Positions 44,694 to 54,482 of a stretch of DNA of 64,000 nucleotides are shown here, piece after piece (position 1 is the first letter of the stretch; each line of letters starts with the position of its first letter). Source of the DNA: Humibacter sp049446075 (GTDB taxonomy: Bacteria; Actinomycetota; Actinomycetes; Actinomycetales; Microbacteriaceae); assembly GCF_049446075.1 (NCBI RefSeq), contig NZ_JBMSEB010000002.1, positions 485,256 to 549,255 of the forward strand, given 5' to 3'. Both the position numbers and the translations under genes were made by a program. Under the pieces are notes generated by a model. That model made no database searches and was not told where the DNA came from. It saw only the letters and a program-made list of their open reading frames with translations.

Positions 44694-45554
44694 ATGAGCG
44701 AGACCATCGCCGTCGCGGGCGCGACCGGATACGTCGGCAGGTATGTCACGAGCGCTCTCGACTCGCGCGGCTACCGAGTGCGTGCCTTGGTGCGTTCACG
44801 CGAACGCGCCGAAGCCCCTGGCCCGTTCGGTGCTCCGGCCTTGCGCGGGCGCGTGGCCGAGTGGCACATCGTTGACTACGGGGACCAGGCATCCGTCGGC
44901 GGCGCCTGCGAAGGCGTCGATCGCGTCGTGTCGGCACTCGGCGTGACCAGACAAAACGCGAGCCCCTGGGATATCGACTTCTTGGGGAATCTGGGAGTGC
45001 TCGAGGATGCCGAGCGACACGGCGTGACCTCTTTCGCCTACGTCAATGTGCTGCATTCAGGCACAGGGACGTCGCTGACCATGCGATCGAAGCATGCGTT
45101 CACGCAGGTGCTGCGCCGCAGCACGGTCGCCGCGCAGATCTTCAACCCCTCTGGCTACTTCTCCGACGTCTCCGACTTTCTGATCATGGCCAAACACGGC
45201 CTCGGGTTCACGCTGGGCGCCGGCACCTCGAAGGTGAACCCGGTGCATGGCGCAGACCTGGCCGAATTCATCGTCGACCACATCATCGGGCCGGCTGGCT
45301 GCTGGAACGTCGGCGGTCCGGACGTCTTCAGCTACCGAGAGCTTGAAGAGCTGGCCTTCCGCATCGCGCGGCGCCGACCTCGCATCCTTCGCGTGCCCTC
45401 GACTGCCGCGCGCGGGTTCCAGTGGGCAGCGGACCGCGGATCGCCGCGTCTCGGCAACCTCACACGCTTCTTCCTCGAGTCCCTCGCTCTCGACGCCGTC
45501 GGTGAGCCGATCGGGCGGCACCACCTCGAGCCGTATCTGCGGGGTCTTGCGTGA
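44694..45554 (+). CDS. NmrA/atypical SDR-like NAD(P)-binding protein
   Basis: 286 residues: VAGATGYVGRYVTSAL (glycine-rich Rossmann loop) and an NAD(P)-dependent epimerase-like body. GGAGG precedes ATG 44694. Lacks a clear catalytic YxxxK, so it may be an atypical SDR of the NmrA type. Controlled by the divergent TetR by inference. Confidence 0.8.
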   Translation: MSETIAVAGATGYVGRYVTSALDSRGYRVRALVRSRERAEAPGPFGAPALRGRVAEWHIVDYGDQASVGGACEGVDRVVSALGVTRQNASPWDIDFLGNLGVLEDAERHGVTSFAYVNVLHSGTGTSLTMRSKHAFTQVLRRSTVAAQIFNPSGYFSDVSDFLIMAKHGLGFTLGAGTSKVNPVHGADLAEFIVDHIIGPAGCWNVGGPDVFSYRELEELAFRIARRRPRILRVPSTAARGFQWAADRGSPRLGNLTRFFLESLALDAVGEPIGRHHLEPYLRGLA

Positions 45555-45603
45555 GGGGAGACCGCGTCGTGAATCGCTCCGCTATCCCGGACGGTTGCTG
45601 GTG

Positions 45604-47061
45604 CTACACGTCCCCGACGGTCAGCCGCCCGGACGCGACGGCAGCCGCGAACTCGGCGTAGTCGCGCTCGTTCTGATCGGCGTACGCGACCGCGAAGTCG
45701 GCCATCGCCCGATCGATGCCGTCGCTGCGGCCCAGGTAGGCGGCGATCGCGACGCGGTCACCCGACCGTGCGTGGGCTCGGGCGAGGGTCTCGCCGCAGA
45801 TGCGGGCGTAGAGACGAGCGCCGGACGGAACCATCACCTCCGGATCCGCGCCGCCCTTCCAGTCGTGCAACTGCCGAAGGTAGAAGTCGCGCTGCTGCCC
45901 GTCGGGGGCATCCACCCGCTGCCAGCCGAGGAAGATGTCGCTTGCCGCCTGCATCAGCTGCTGGCCGCGCACCACACGTTCGCCATGGTTGTGAAACTCG
46001 CTCGGCGGCAGGAACCGTTCGAGCACGGATGCCTCCGCCTGCTTCGCTTGCAGCATGAGCGGGTCCGATTCGTCCCGCCCGGTGAGCAGTACGATCCAGG
46101 CGCGCGTTCCCACGCTGCCCACGCCGACCACCTTCCTGGCCATGTGCGCGTAGGAGAACTCCAGCGCCGGATGGTTCGGAATGCCCAGCGTCGACCGGTA
46201 CGAGGCGAGGAGGCGTCGCATCCACTCCTCGGCCTGGGCGCGGTCGCGTGCGACCGGTTCCAGCTCCTCCACCGGAACGATGAGCGGGGGATCCGACTTG
46301 ATGCGAAGCTCGCCGTCGACCACCTCGACAAGCTTCTGCAGATCGCGGGTGCTGTCCTTGGTCTGTGCCTTGGTGATTCCCGCCTTGACCCGCTCGACCT
46401 GCTTGCGGACGATTCGTTTGGCGCTGCGCTCTTCGTGCACATAGGCCATGACCTTCTTGACGTCCAGCCGGTCGTACCACGACTCAAGCACCCGAGCAGC
46501 GGATGCTCGGAGCATCTGTTCTCGGTATCCCCGCGAGGCGGCGAGCGCGATGTCACGTCGCTCGGCGTCGTCGAACCCGCGGTCCCGTCCTGCCACCTCG
46601 AAACTCGTGACCAAGCGTTTGAGGTCCCATTCCCAGGGGCCGGGAAGCGTCTCGTCGAAATCGTTGATGTCGAAGATCATCTGGCGTTCGGGCGTGCCGA
46701 AGACGCCGAAGTTCGACAGGTGCGCGTCGCCGCAGATCTGCGTGGTGACGCCAGACACCGGTGTACGGGCAAGGTCCGCTGCCATGAGCAGCGCGGCTCC
46801 GCGGTAGAAGGTGAAGGGCGACACAAGCATTCGCGCGTGCCGGATCGGCACCAGCTCCGGCACGCGGGTGGTCGCCTGCTCCTCGAGCAACGTGACCGGA
46901 TCGACGCGGTCGGGCGGCGCGCTCCATGTCGCGTGAGATGACCGCGGCGCTCGGCTCCTGGCATCCCTGCCCTGTGCGGCGCGGGCGGCGAAGTCGGTAC
47001 GTGGCGGATGCCTCGTCGTGCCGGCAATCGCGTCGACGGAGTCGCTGTGTCGTGTTGGCAT
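45604..47061 (-). CDS. DUF2252 protein
   Basis: 485 residues from ATG 47061 (GGAGG upstream). Sequence blocks TQICGDAHLSNFGVFGTPERQMIFDINDFDETLPGPWEWDLKRL are the DUF2252 signature; GDAHLSNFG and FDINDFDE resemble the catalytic loops of aminoglycoside-kinase-like folds. No known substrate. The region 47062-47306 before the Fur gene holds no gene. Confidence 0.85.
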   Translation of the reverse strand: MPTRHSDSVDAIAGTTRHPPRTDFAARAAQGRDARSRAPRSSHATWSAPPDRVDPVTLLEEQATTRVPELVPIRHARMLVSPFTFYRGAALLMAADLARTPVSGVTTQICGDAHLSNFGVFGTPERQMIFDINDFDETLPGPWEWDLKRLVTSFEVAGRDRGFDDAERRDIALAASRGYREQMLRASAARVLESWYDRLDVKKVMAYVHEERSAKRIVRKQVERVKAGITKAQTKDSTRDLQKLVEVVDGELRIKSDPPLIVPVEELEPVARDRAQAEEWMRRLLASYRSTLGIPNHPALEFSYAHMARKVVGVGSVGTRAWIVLLTGRDESDPLMLQAKQAEASVLERFLPPSEFHNHGERVVRGQQLMQAASDIFLGWQRVDAPDGQQRDFYLRQLHDWKGGADPEVMVPSGARLYARICGETLARAHARSGDRVAIAAYLGRSDGIDRAMADFAVAYADQNERDYAEFAAAVASGRLTVGDV

Positions 47062-47282
47062 TCCATGGCCTCCGTTCGCGGAGCGAGGGCTTGCCGCCAT
47101 TCGGTAAGAACCCGGGCCACTGGCGGCCGACGGGAAGAACCTCGGCCTCATGGCACATTCCACACCCGTGTGGCGCTCGCGGCCAGCATGCGGAGATGAT
47201 CACGGCCGGGGCTTTTGCGGGATTCCCCAGCTGGGTACCCGCGACGGTGGGAGGAGGACGGTGCGCTCCGATGCGAGTTGTT

Positions 47283-47295
47283 TTGAGTCATTCAA
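47283..47295 (+). promoter_or_regulatory. Possible FurA operator
   Basis: TTGAGTCATTCAA, a TTGA-N5-TCAA palindrome just ahead of the furA start, as expected for autoregulated furA-katG operons. Confidence 0.4.
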
Positions 47296-47306
47296 GATGA
47301 GGTAAC

Positions 47307-47813
47307 TTGCCGAGGGTGACAATCGAATACGCACCGGGTCAGCCAGGCCTCGCCGAGGAGGCGATGCGGCGAGCGGGGCTGAAGGTCACTAAGTCTCGCC
47401 GGGCCGTCTACGAAGCGCTACGGGACGCGCCTCACGCATCGGCCGACCGCATCTTCGATCGCGTGCGACAGGCCCTTCCCTCCTCGAGCCTGCAGTCGGT
47501 CTACAACGCCCTCGAGGCTTTCACGGCTAGCGATCTCGTTCGCCGAATCGAGCCGGCTGGACGACCCCGACTCTTCGAACTGCGGGTCGGCGACAATCAC
47601 CACCACATCGTGTGCTCGTCGTGTGGCGCCGTGCGCGATGTGAACTGCGCCGTAGGGCAGGCACCGTGCCTCGCGCCGGCAGACACCTGCGGCTACGAGA
47701 TCGAATCGGCCGAGATCACCTTCTGGGGGCTCTGCTCCGACTGCTCCGGACGACCACACGCATCGATCGAACGTTTCAAGCCCACTGAACCCATCGCAGA
47801 AGGAGAAACATGA
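47307..47813 (+). CDS. furA: Fur-family repressor (FurA)
   Basis: 168 residues: winged helix (LKVTKSRRAVYEAL, SVYNALEAF), metal-site region HHHIVCSSCGAVRD and C-terminal LCSDC. Position ahead of katG with ATGA overlap is the classical actinobacterial FurA-KatG pair in which FurA represses katG. Start TTG 47307 (GAGG ahead) or GTG 47316. Confidence 0.88.
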   Translation: MPRVTIEYAPGQPGLAEEAMRRAGLKVTKSRRAVYEALRDAPHASADRIFDRVRQALPSSSLQSVYNALEAFTASDLVRRIEPAGRPRLFELRVGDNHHHIVCSSCGAVRDVNCAVGQAPCLAPADTCGYEIESAEITFWGLCSDCSGRPHASIERFKPTEPIAEGET

Positions 47814-50089
47814 CCGAGAACGAGCCGACCACCGCTGGCATTGGTGAAGACGTAACGGAGACGAACCAGAACGTCACGGTCACAGACACCGACGAGCAGC
47901 GCGCCGAGGAAGCGGCCACTTGCCCGGTGACGCACGCGCAGCCGCATCCGGCAACCGGATCTGCGAACAACGTGTGGTGGCCCAACCAGCTGAATCTCAA
48001 AGTGCTGGCGAAGAACTCCTCGGCTCGTGATCCGCTCGACCCTGACTTCGACTACAAAGCCGCATTCGAATCGCTCGATCTCGCGGCTGTGAAGCAGGAC
48101 ATCGGAAAGGTCCTCACCACCTCGCAGGACTGGTGGCCCGCCGACTTCGGCAACTACGGACCGCTCATTATCCGCATGGCTTGGCACAGCGCGGGCACCT
48201 ATCGCGTCACGGATGGTCGCGGCGGCGGCGGGGCGGGTCAGCAACGATTCGCACCGTTGAACAGTTGGCCCGACAACGTCAACCTCGACAAGGCGCGTCG
48301 CTTGCTATGGCCCGTGAAGAAGAAGTACGGCCAGAAAATCTCCTGGGCCGACCTGTTGATTCTCGCCGGCAATGTCGCACTCGAGAGCATGGGCTTCTCG
48401 ACCTTCGGCTACGCCGGCGGTCGGCCAGACGTGTGGGAGGCGGACGACGACGTCTACTGGGGACCTGAGACAACGTGGTTGGGCGACGAACGATATTCGG
48501 GCGACCGCGAACTACAGAAGCCGCTCGCTGCCGTCCAGATGGGACTCATCTACGTCAATCCGGAGGGGCCGAATGGCGACCCGGATCCGCTCGCAGCAGC
48601 TCGTGACATTCGCGAGACGTTCGGCCGCATGGCAATGAACGACGAGGAGACGGTCGCCCTCATCGCCGGCGGCCACACCTTCGGCAAGACTCACGGGGCT
48701 GCGCCCGACTCCAATCTCGAGGACAACCCGGAAGCTGCTGGCATGGAAATGCAGGGCATGGGCTGGAAGAACAACTACGGAACCGGCAAGGGAGACGACA
48801 CGATCACGTCGGGGCTCGAGGTGACCTGGACCTACCATCCGACTCGATGGGACAACGAGTTCTTCCACATTCTGTTCGGCTACGAGTGGGAGCTCATGAA
48901 GAGCGAGGCCGGGGCTAACCAGTGGCGCCCGAAGAACGGGGCGGGCGCGGACATGGTGCCGCTCGCCCATTCGGCGGGGCGCCGCGAACCGCGCATGCTG
49001 ACCACCGACCTGGCGCTGCGCTTCGACCCCGAATATGAGAAGGTATCCCGCCGCTTCCACGACGACCCCGTCGCCTTCGGCGATGCATTCGCCCGTGCCT
49101 GGTTCAAACTGACCCACCGCGACATGGGCCCGGTCGCCCGTTACCTCGGACCGGAAGTCCCCGCCGAGGAACTCATCTGGCAAGACCCCGTTCCTGCTGT
49201 CGAGCACGAACTCATCGACTCGGCTGACGCCGCTGATCTCAAGCAGCAGATCCTTGACTCGGGGCTATCTGTCACCGAGCTGGTCGAGACCACGTGGGCG
49301 GCGGCATCCACGTTCCGCGGCAGCGACAAGCGCGGAGGGGTGAACGGAGCGCGCATCCGACTCGAGCCGCAGAAGGACTGGGAGGTCAACAAGCCGGCTC
49401 AGCTGCAGAAGGTGCTCCGCGTGCTCGAGGGCATCAAGTCGTCGTTCGATGCGGGTCATGCCGACGGAAAGAGCGTCTCTCTGGCCGACCTCATCGTGCT
49501 CGGAGGAAACGCCGCGGTGGAAAAGGCGGCCGCGGATGCCGGCGTCGACGTGGAAGTGGCCTTCCACCCTGGCCGTACCGATGCGACGCAGGATCAGACG
49601 GAGATCGCATCATTCGCCTACCTCGAGCCGGCGGCCGACGGCTTCCGCAACTACCAGGGCGCGCTCGCCACCATGCCTGCCGAGTATCACCTCATCGACA
49701 AGGCGAACTTGCTCACGCTGACCGCGCCGGAGATGACCGTGCTCATCGGCGGCCTGCGGGCACTGGATGCGAACTGGGATGACTCCGAATACGGCGTCTT
49801 GACCGACCGTCCAGGCGTGCTGACGAACGACGTGTTCGTCAACCTGCTCGACCTGGGCACGACGTGGCGCCCGCTCGATTCGGGCTCGAATGCCTTCATC
49901 GGCACGAAGGACGGCTCGGGCGTACCCGTGGGAGTCGGAACGCGCGTCGACCTGCTGTTCGGCTCGAACTCGGAGTTGCGCGCGCTGGCCGAGGTGTACG
50001 CCTCGGATGACGCACAAGAGAAGTTCGTGCGCGACTTCGTCGCCGCGTGGGGCAAGGTCACCGAACTCGATCGGTACGACCTGGTCTGA
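47810..50089 (+). CDS. katG: Catalase-peroxidase
   Basis: 759 residues, usual two-domain length. Distal Arg122/Trp125/His126 in RMAWHSAGTYR; Tyr248 in LIYVNPEGPN and Met274 in RMAMNDEE complete the Trp-Tyr-Met adduct; the proximal haem ligand is His289 in GGHTFGKTHG. It destroys H2O2 and peroxides in the cytosol. It also activates isoniazid in mycobacteria (family knowledge). Confidence 0.95.
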   Translation: MTENEPTTAGIGEDVTETNQNVTVTDTDEQRAEEAATCPVTHAQPHPATGSANNVWWPNQLNLKVLAKNSSARDPLDPDFDYKAAFESLDLAAVKQDIGKVLTTSQDWWPADFGNYGPLIIRMAWHSAGTYRVTDGRGGGGAGQQRFAPLNSWPDNVNLDKARRLLWPVKKKYGQKISWADLLILAGNVALESMGFSTFGYAGGRPDVWEADDDVYWGPETTWLGDERYSGDRELQKPLAAVQMGLIYVNPEGPNGDPDPLAAARDIRETFGRMAMNDEETVALIAGGHTFGKTHGAAPDSNLEDNPEAAGMEMQGMGWKNNYGTGKGDDTITSGLEVTWTYHPTRWDNEFFHILFGYEWELMKSEAGANQWRPKNGAGADMVPLAHSAGRREPRMLTTDLALRFDPEYEKVSRRFHDDPVAFGDAFARAWFKLTHRDMGPVARYLGPEVPAEELIWQDPVPAVEHELIDSADAADLKQQILDSGLSVTELVETTWAAASTFRGSDKRGGVNGARIRLEPQKDWEVNKPAQLQKVLRVLEGIKSSFDAGHADGKSVSLADLIVLGGNAAVEKAAADAGVDVEVAFHPGRTDATQDQTEIASFAYLEPAADGFRNYQGALATMPAEYHLIDKANLLTLTAPEMTVLIGGLRALDANWDDSEYGVLTDRPGVLTNDVFVNLLDLGTTWRPLDSGSNAFIGTKDGSGVPVGVGTRVDLLFGSNSELRALAEVYASDDAQEKFVRDFVAAWGKVTELDRYDLV

Positions 50090-50106
50090 TCAGAGGTTCG
50101 TCCGGC

Positions 50107-50145
50107 GCGATGGCGGCCGACCCTGCTGGGACCGGCCGCCATCGC
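50107..50145 (+). terminator. katG terminator
   Basis: GCGATGGCGGCCG and CGGCCGCCATCGC form a perfect 13-bp stem with a 13-nt loop, 17 bp beyond the katG stop. Confidence 0.7.
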
Positions 50146-50234
50146 CGTAGATCCTGGCGCGGTAGCTCGGACCTTGATCGCGATGAGGCTACCGGAGGGG
50201 TGTGTGGCCCCGGAACGGAGCGACGCGGAGGCGA

Positions 50235-50789
50235 TCAGCTGTTCACATGAGTGTGAATGCGTGCCCCCGCCTCGTTGAAGATGCTGATCACGTGCGTCGG
50301 GCGACCGCCCGCCGCCGCCATCGCGTGCGGAGTCCGCGTGTCGAACTCGGCCGCCTCGCCTCGGACCAGAACGAGGTCCTGACCTCCGAGGAGAAGGCGG
50401 AGCCGTCCCTGCAGCACGTAGAGCCACTCGTACCCGTCGTGCACCCGCGGAGCCGGCATGGCGCCCGCGGCGGGGTACGTGATCTTGAACGTGGCGATCG
50501 GCGAATCCTCTGGCGCCAGGGGTGCGATCACGAGCCCATCGCGCCGGATGACCGGCCGCCGCACGCGGGGATCCACCGGGTCGGCGCTCAACAGATCATC
50601 GATCCGCAAGCCCAGCCGACGGGTCAGCGGGAGCAACAGTTCCAGGCTCGCCTGCCGCTTGCCCGACTCCAATCGCGACAGGGTGCTGACGGACATGCCC
50701 GCGCTCCCGGCCAGATCCTCGAGGGTGAGCCCCTGCGCCCGCCGCGCCGCGCGCAGCTTCGCTCCGACCAACGCCAGCTCTTCGCGCAC
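50235..50789 (-). CDS. XRE-family regulator with cupin sensor domain
   Basis: 184 residues: N-terminal helix-turn-helix (LTLEDLAGSAGMSVSTLSRLESGKRQAS) and a C-terminal double-stranded beta-helix (HDGYEWLYVLQGRLRLLLGG ... FDTRTPHAM). Divergent from the thioredoxin-reductase-like gene, with a palindrome between. Confidence 0.9.
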   Translation of the reverse strand: MREELALVGAKLRAARRAQGLTLEDLAGSAGMSVSTLSRLESGKRQASLELLLPLTRRLGLRIDDLLSADPVDPRVRRPVIRRDGLVIAPLAPEDSPIATFKITYPAAGAMPAPRVHDGYEWLYVLQGRLRLLLGGQDLVLVRGEAAEFDTRTPHAMAAAGGRPTHVISIFNEAGARIHTHVNS

Positions 50790-50810
50790 CGGATTCTCCT
50801 TGCTGTTATC

Positions 50811-50824
50811 GCAAAATAGTTTGC
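50811..50824. promoter_or_regulatory. Candidate XRE operator
   Basis: GCAAA-ATAG-TTTGC, a perfect 5-bp inverted repeat between the divergent regulator and oxidoreductase genes. Confidence 0.45.
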
Positions 50825-50856
50825 ATCTTCATGGAGCCGGCGTCCACCCTAGAGAC

Positions 50857-51774
50857 ATGCGCGATCAGAACTGGGACGTCATCATCGCCGGCGGAGGCCC
50901 CGCCGGCCTCTCTGCAGCGCTGCTGCTCGGCCGGTCCCGCCGACGCGTGCTTGTGATCGACGCGGGTAGCCCCCGCAATCGCTTCGCCGATCAGATGCAC
51001 GGCGTGCTCGGCAACGAGGGAACGCCGCCGCAAGACCTCCTCGCTCGGGGCCGCGCAGAGGTGGCCGAGTATGGCGTCGAATTCTGCGACGGCACCATCG
51101 AACAGGTCGAGAGGATGGCCGACGGGCTTTCGGTCACCACCGGCGACGGCCTGGCGCGCAGTACTCGCGCACTGGTTGTCGCCACCGGGCTGACGGACGA
51201 CTTACCCGCGATCCCCGGGCTCGCGGAGCGCTGGGGAACGTCCGTGCTGCATTGCCCCTACTGTCACGGTTGGGAGGTGCGCGATCGACGCCTCGGCGTA
51301 CTGACGACGTCCCCGCTCGGCCTGCATCAGGCCGAGCTCGTGCGTCAGTGGAGTGAGAACCTCACCGTCTTCACCGCTGGCCTGGGACCGGTCGCCCGCG
51401 ACACTGAGCAGCGCCTTCGGTCTCGTGGCATCGAGCTCGTGTCCGAGCCGGTGACCGAGATCCTCGGCGAGGATCGGAGCGTCACCGCGGTCCGCCTCGA
51501 GAGCGGGCGGGAGGTGCCCCTCGATGCCATCTTCACGGGAGGCATCCCACGCCCGCACGACGGCTTCCTCACCTCGCTCGGCCTGAAGCGCAACGAAACC
51601 CCTGTCGGTTCCTTCCTCGACGTGGATTTCGCAGGCAGAACGAGTGATGAACGCATTTGGGCGATCGGCAATGTCGTGAATCCAGGAGCCAACGTGGCGA
51701 TGTCGATCGGTGCGGGCGCCATGACCGGCGGAGCCGTGAACGGCGCACTCGTCTCATGGGATTTCGACGCCTGA
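50857..51774 (+). CDS. Thioredoxin-reductase-like FAD oxidoreductase
   Basis: 305 residues. GGGPAGLSAAL (FAD), HCPYCHGWE with CxxC, and an NPGANVAMSIGAGAMTG C-terminal FAD region. This is the subgroup of TrxB-like proteins with the CPYC motif but no classical thioredoxin partner here. It is probably repressed by the divergent XRE-cupin protein. Confidence 0.88.
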   Translation: MRDQNWDVIIAGGGPAGLSAALLLGRSRRRVLVIDAGSPRNRFADQMHGVLGNEGTPPQDLLARGRAEVAEYGVEFCDGTIEQVERMADGLSVTTGDGLARSTRALVVATGLTDDLPAIPGLAERWGTSVLHCPYCHGWEVRDRRLGVLTTSPLGLHQAELVRQWSENLTVFTAGLGPVARDTEQRLRSRGIELVSEPVTEILGEDRSVTAVRLESGREVPLDAIFTGGIPRPHDGFLTSLGLKRNETPVGSFLDVDFAGRTSDERIWAIGNVVNPGANVAMSIGAGAMTGGAVNGALVSWDFDA

Positions 51775-51823
51775 CTACTGCTCGTGATCAATTGCGGCGT
51801 CCCGCGGGGCGCCCGACCTGGCC

Positions 51824-52234
51824 TCACTCGCTGAGGCGTTCGATCAGCTGCGGCTTGGTAAGGCGGGAGACGTTACGGAGGCCGCGGGTTCGGGCGACAT
51901 CGCGCAGCGCCTGCACCGTGAGCTGGTCGAGCGCCGGATCGTGCGTGCCAGACGTCGTGGCGGAGCCCACGAACTCGGCCGCCGTATCAGTGACGTTCGG
52001 GAGCGGAAGAGACGCCTCAGGATGCCCACCCGCCTCTTGCGGTTCGGCGTGCGGCGCCGCATCCGTCGCTGCCGGCTTCTTGATCTTCGACAGCTGCTCG
52101 TCGAGAGCATCCACTCGCTTCTTCGACTTCTTGCTGTCGAGCTTCTTCGCGGCCTTCCGAGCCTGCTTGACGGCCTCCTCCGCCTGGTCATAGGCCTTCG
52201 CCGCAGCCTTCTCGAGCTTCTCCTGCTTCCCCAT
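51824..52234 (-). CDS. Lys-rich protein with C-terminal Rho-N/SAP-like domain
   Basis: 136 residues: an N-terminal Lys/Ala-rich helix (KAYDQAEEAVKQARKAAKK), an acidic linker, and LTVQALRDVARTRGLRNVSRLTKPQLIERL, a Rho N-terminal/SAP-like nucleic-acid-binding fold. Probably binds DNA or RNA; nothing more specific. Stands alone. Confidence 0.7.
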   Translation of the reverse strand: MGKQEKLEKAAAKAYDQAEEAVKQARKAAKKLDSKKSKKRVDALDEQLSKIKKPAATDAAPHAEPQEAGGHPEASLPLPNVTDTAAEFVGSATTSGTHDPALDQLTVQALRDVARTRGLRNVSRLTKPQLIERLSE

Positions 52235-52403
52235 TTCCGATCGGCCTCCTCAGTGACTGTGCCGCGGACCACGCCCGCTCTGTGCACGGTGCCACAGGCC
52301 AAGCCTCGCGGCAAGGAGGGTTGACAGCCTTAGGCGACCGCTACTTCGTATGTACTTCGAAGAGGCGAGTCGGTCGGATCCTGCTGCGAGCCTTTCTGCC
52401 CGG

Positions 52404-53261
52404 TCAGGCAGACAGCCGGGCGACCTGCTCGGCGGTCAGCTCGAGTTCGGCGGCTCGGGCCGAATCGCGAATGCTCTCGGGACGGGATGCACCGGGGATC
52501 GGGATGACGACCGGCGCGAGCGCCAGCTCCCAAGCCAGCGTGACCTGATAAACGCTCGCCCCTACCTCGGCGGCGACCTGCTGCAAGGCGCTGTGCTTCC
52601 CCGCGAGCTCCTTGGCGTTCGCAATGCCGCCCAAAGGGCTCCACGGCAGGAACGCGATACCGAGCTCGGCGCAGTGCTCGAGTTCACCCTGACTGGAACG
52701 GAACGCGGGCGAGAACTGATTCTGCACCGACACCAGGCGCCCGCCGAGCACCTCGCGCGCCTCGTCGATCTGGGACACATCGGCATTCGAGATACCGGCC
52801 ATCAGAATGACGCCGTCGTCTAGAAGGTCGCGGAGCGCGCCCACCGAGTCGGCGTATGCAACGTTCGGGTCGGGACGATGGAACTGGTACAAGCCGATCG
52901 CCTCGACACCCAAACGTCGCGCGGACTCCTTTGCGGCACGTTTGAGGTATTCGGGATCCCCGTTGCGGGTCCACGAGCCATCTCCCGGACGAAGGTGGCC
53001 GCCCTTGGTCGCGACGAGAACGTCGTCGGTCCCGCTGCCGTATTCGCGCAGGGCGCGCGCAATCAGCTCCTCGTTGTGCCCGACCTCACCGGCGTCCCGG
53101 TGGTACGCGTCTGCGGTGTCGATCAGGGTGACTCCCGAGTCCAGCGCAGCGTGGATCGTGGCAATGGATCGGTCCGCGTCGGGACGACCCTCGATCGACA
53201 TGGGCATGCCCCCGAGGCCGATTGCAGATACTGACCGATCGCCGATGGTGCGCTGCTGCAT
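52404..53261 (-). CDS. Aldo/keto reductase
   Basis: 285 residues. LIDTADAYHRD (Asp/Tyr), LVATKGG (Lys), YQFHRPDP (His) and PIPGASRPESIRD cofactor region mark a NADPH-dependent AKR. No regulator is beside it. Confidence 0.88.
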   Translation of the reverse strand: MQQRTIGDRSVSAIGLGGMPMSIEGRPDADRSIATIHAALDSGVTLIDTADAYHRDAGEVGHNEELIARALREYGSGTDDVLVATKGGHLRPGDGSWTRNGDPEYLKRAAKESARRLGVEAIGLYQFHRPDPNVAYADSVGALRDLLDDGVILMAGISNADVSQIDEAREVLGGRLVSVQNQFSPAFRSSQGELEHCAELGIAFLPWSPLGGIANAKELAGKHSALQQVAAEVGASVYQVTLAWELALAPVVIPIPGASRPESIRDSARAAELELTAEQVARLSA

Positions 53262-53466
53262 AACTGTGTTCCTTCGTGCTCGTCGTGAAGCCGTTCGGCA
53301 TCCCCGTCCAACCTAGGAACGCAGGCACCTAGAAGTCCAACAGAAGGTTGTTCTGCGATTGAGAAACAGAGGCGATGAGTGAGCAACCGCGATACGAAGA
53401 GCGCACTGGCGGGGGCCGGGGATCGACGGTTTGCGAGCGAGCAGTCTGATCGATCGCAGCACCGTG

Positions 53467-53964
53467 TTAGCTCTGATGACGGCGCAACATCGGTTTGAGA
53501 GCAATAGTGAGCAGTCCCAGCACGAGGAGGCCGGCCGCAGCAAGGAGATTCGGTGCGGTGTCGCTGCCGCTCTCGGCCAGAACAGCGCTCGAACTTGCCC
53601 CGCCCGACGTGCTGACCGAGCCGACCGGCGCAGTGCTGGCGGGTACCTGGACCAGCACCTTGGCCGAGGCCGTGTCACAGATAGAGGCGGTCGCTGCACG
53701 GCAGATCTGGTAGGTGAGGGTGTAGCTCCCCGCGGCCGTCCCGGCCGGAATGACGATGGCGCCGTCTGCTCCGATGCTGGCTCCAGTTACTCCGCCATCA
53801 TTGACGAGCGTGGCAGTGACGTCGGCGGGTGCGAAAGCGGCGCCGTTGTTCGTGTCGTTGCTGAACACGGTCGCCGTGGCACCACCCGTAGTGGGAACAG
53901 CGGCCGTCGTGAAGTCGTCCGCAACCGCGTTCAGGAATGGGTCTGCTGCGGGATCCAGACTCAC
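53467..53964 (-). pseudogene. Truncated C-terminal copy of the propeller surface-protein gene
   Basis: 165 residues from a GTG, homologous to the tail of the protein at 28128-29402 (PAADPFLNAVADDFTT vs AAASPFLAATPDDFTS; SYTLTYQICRAATASICDTASA vs YTLTYRICAAANLNLCDTA). Signal peptide and propeller are missing and the sorting motif is degraded to LAESGSD. Homology stops abruptly near 53960, so this looks like a beheaded paralog. Confidence 0.75.
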
Positions 53965-54482
53965 CGCCCGCCGATTGGATTGCTGTGATCAGGCGATCGG
54001 CGCTCATCGACGTCTTCCGCAGCTCTGCCGCGATCCTCGCCTTTGTGTTGTTCCTGCTCGCGGCTCTTCTCAGCTGACAACCCCGCCATGTTCGACAGCG
54101 CCGACCTTGCCCGCGCTGTCACCGAAGACCCCGGCGACATCGAAGGGCTTTGAATAGCTACGGGACTGACCTCTTCCCCAGATCCGCGGCGTCCGACCAC
54201 GAATCGGCGCAGAGCCTCGAGGTGATCTTCGCCCCGAACGCCCCGCAGAGCCTGCTCCACGTGTTCGCCTCGTTCCTGCCGCCGAGCGAACCAGAGCCGG
54301 GAATACCAACTTCGAGCGCGACGGGTTCACTCATTCCGCGTTCCGCTGTGCCGTAACACACGACACCGCCGACCGCCGTACCAACTCCGTCGGCCACTAT
54401 ATTGCCCAGGAGTGCCTCACGTCCTTCAACGTTAGAGCTGACAACAACTGTCACGGGCGCGTCTCCAGAATCTTCGACCGTG
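53965..54482. other. 518-bp region of mixed, unassigned sequence
   Basis: Several short frames, for example + strand LIDVFRSSAAILAFVLFLLAALLS to a stop at about 54077 and SADLARAVTEDPGDIEGL to a stop at about 54152, look like remnant coding pieces, but none is a supportable gene. Confidence 0.3.

Noticed and set aside
53965..54356. Small + and - frames between the truncated surface gene and the CAAX protease
   Set aside because: Too short and mixed; treated as remnant sequence without function.
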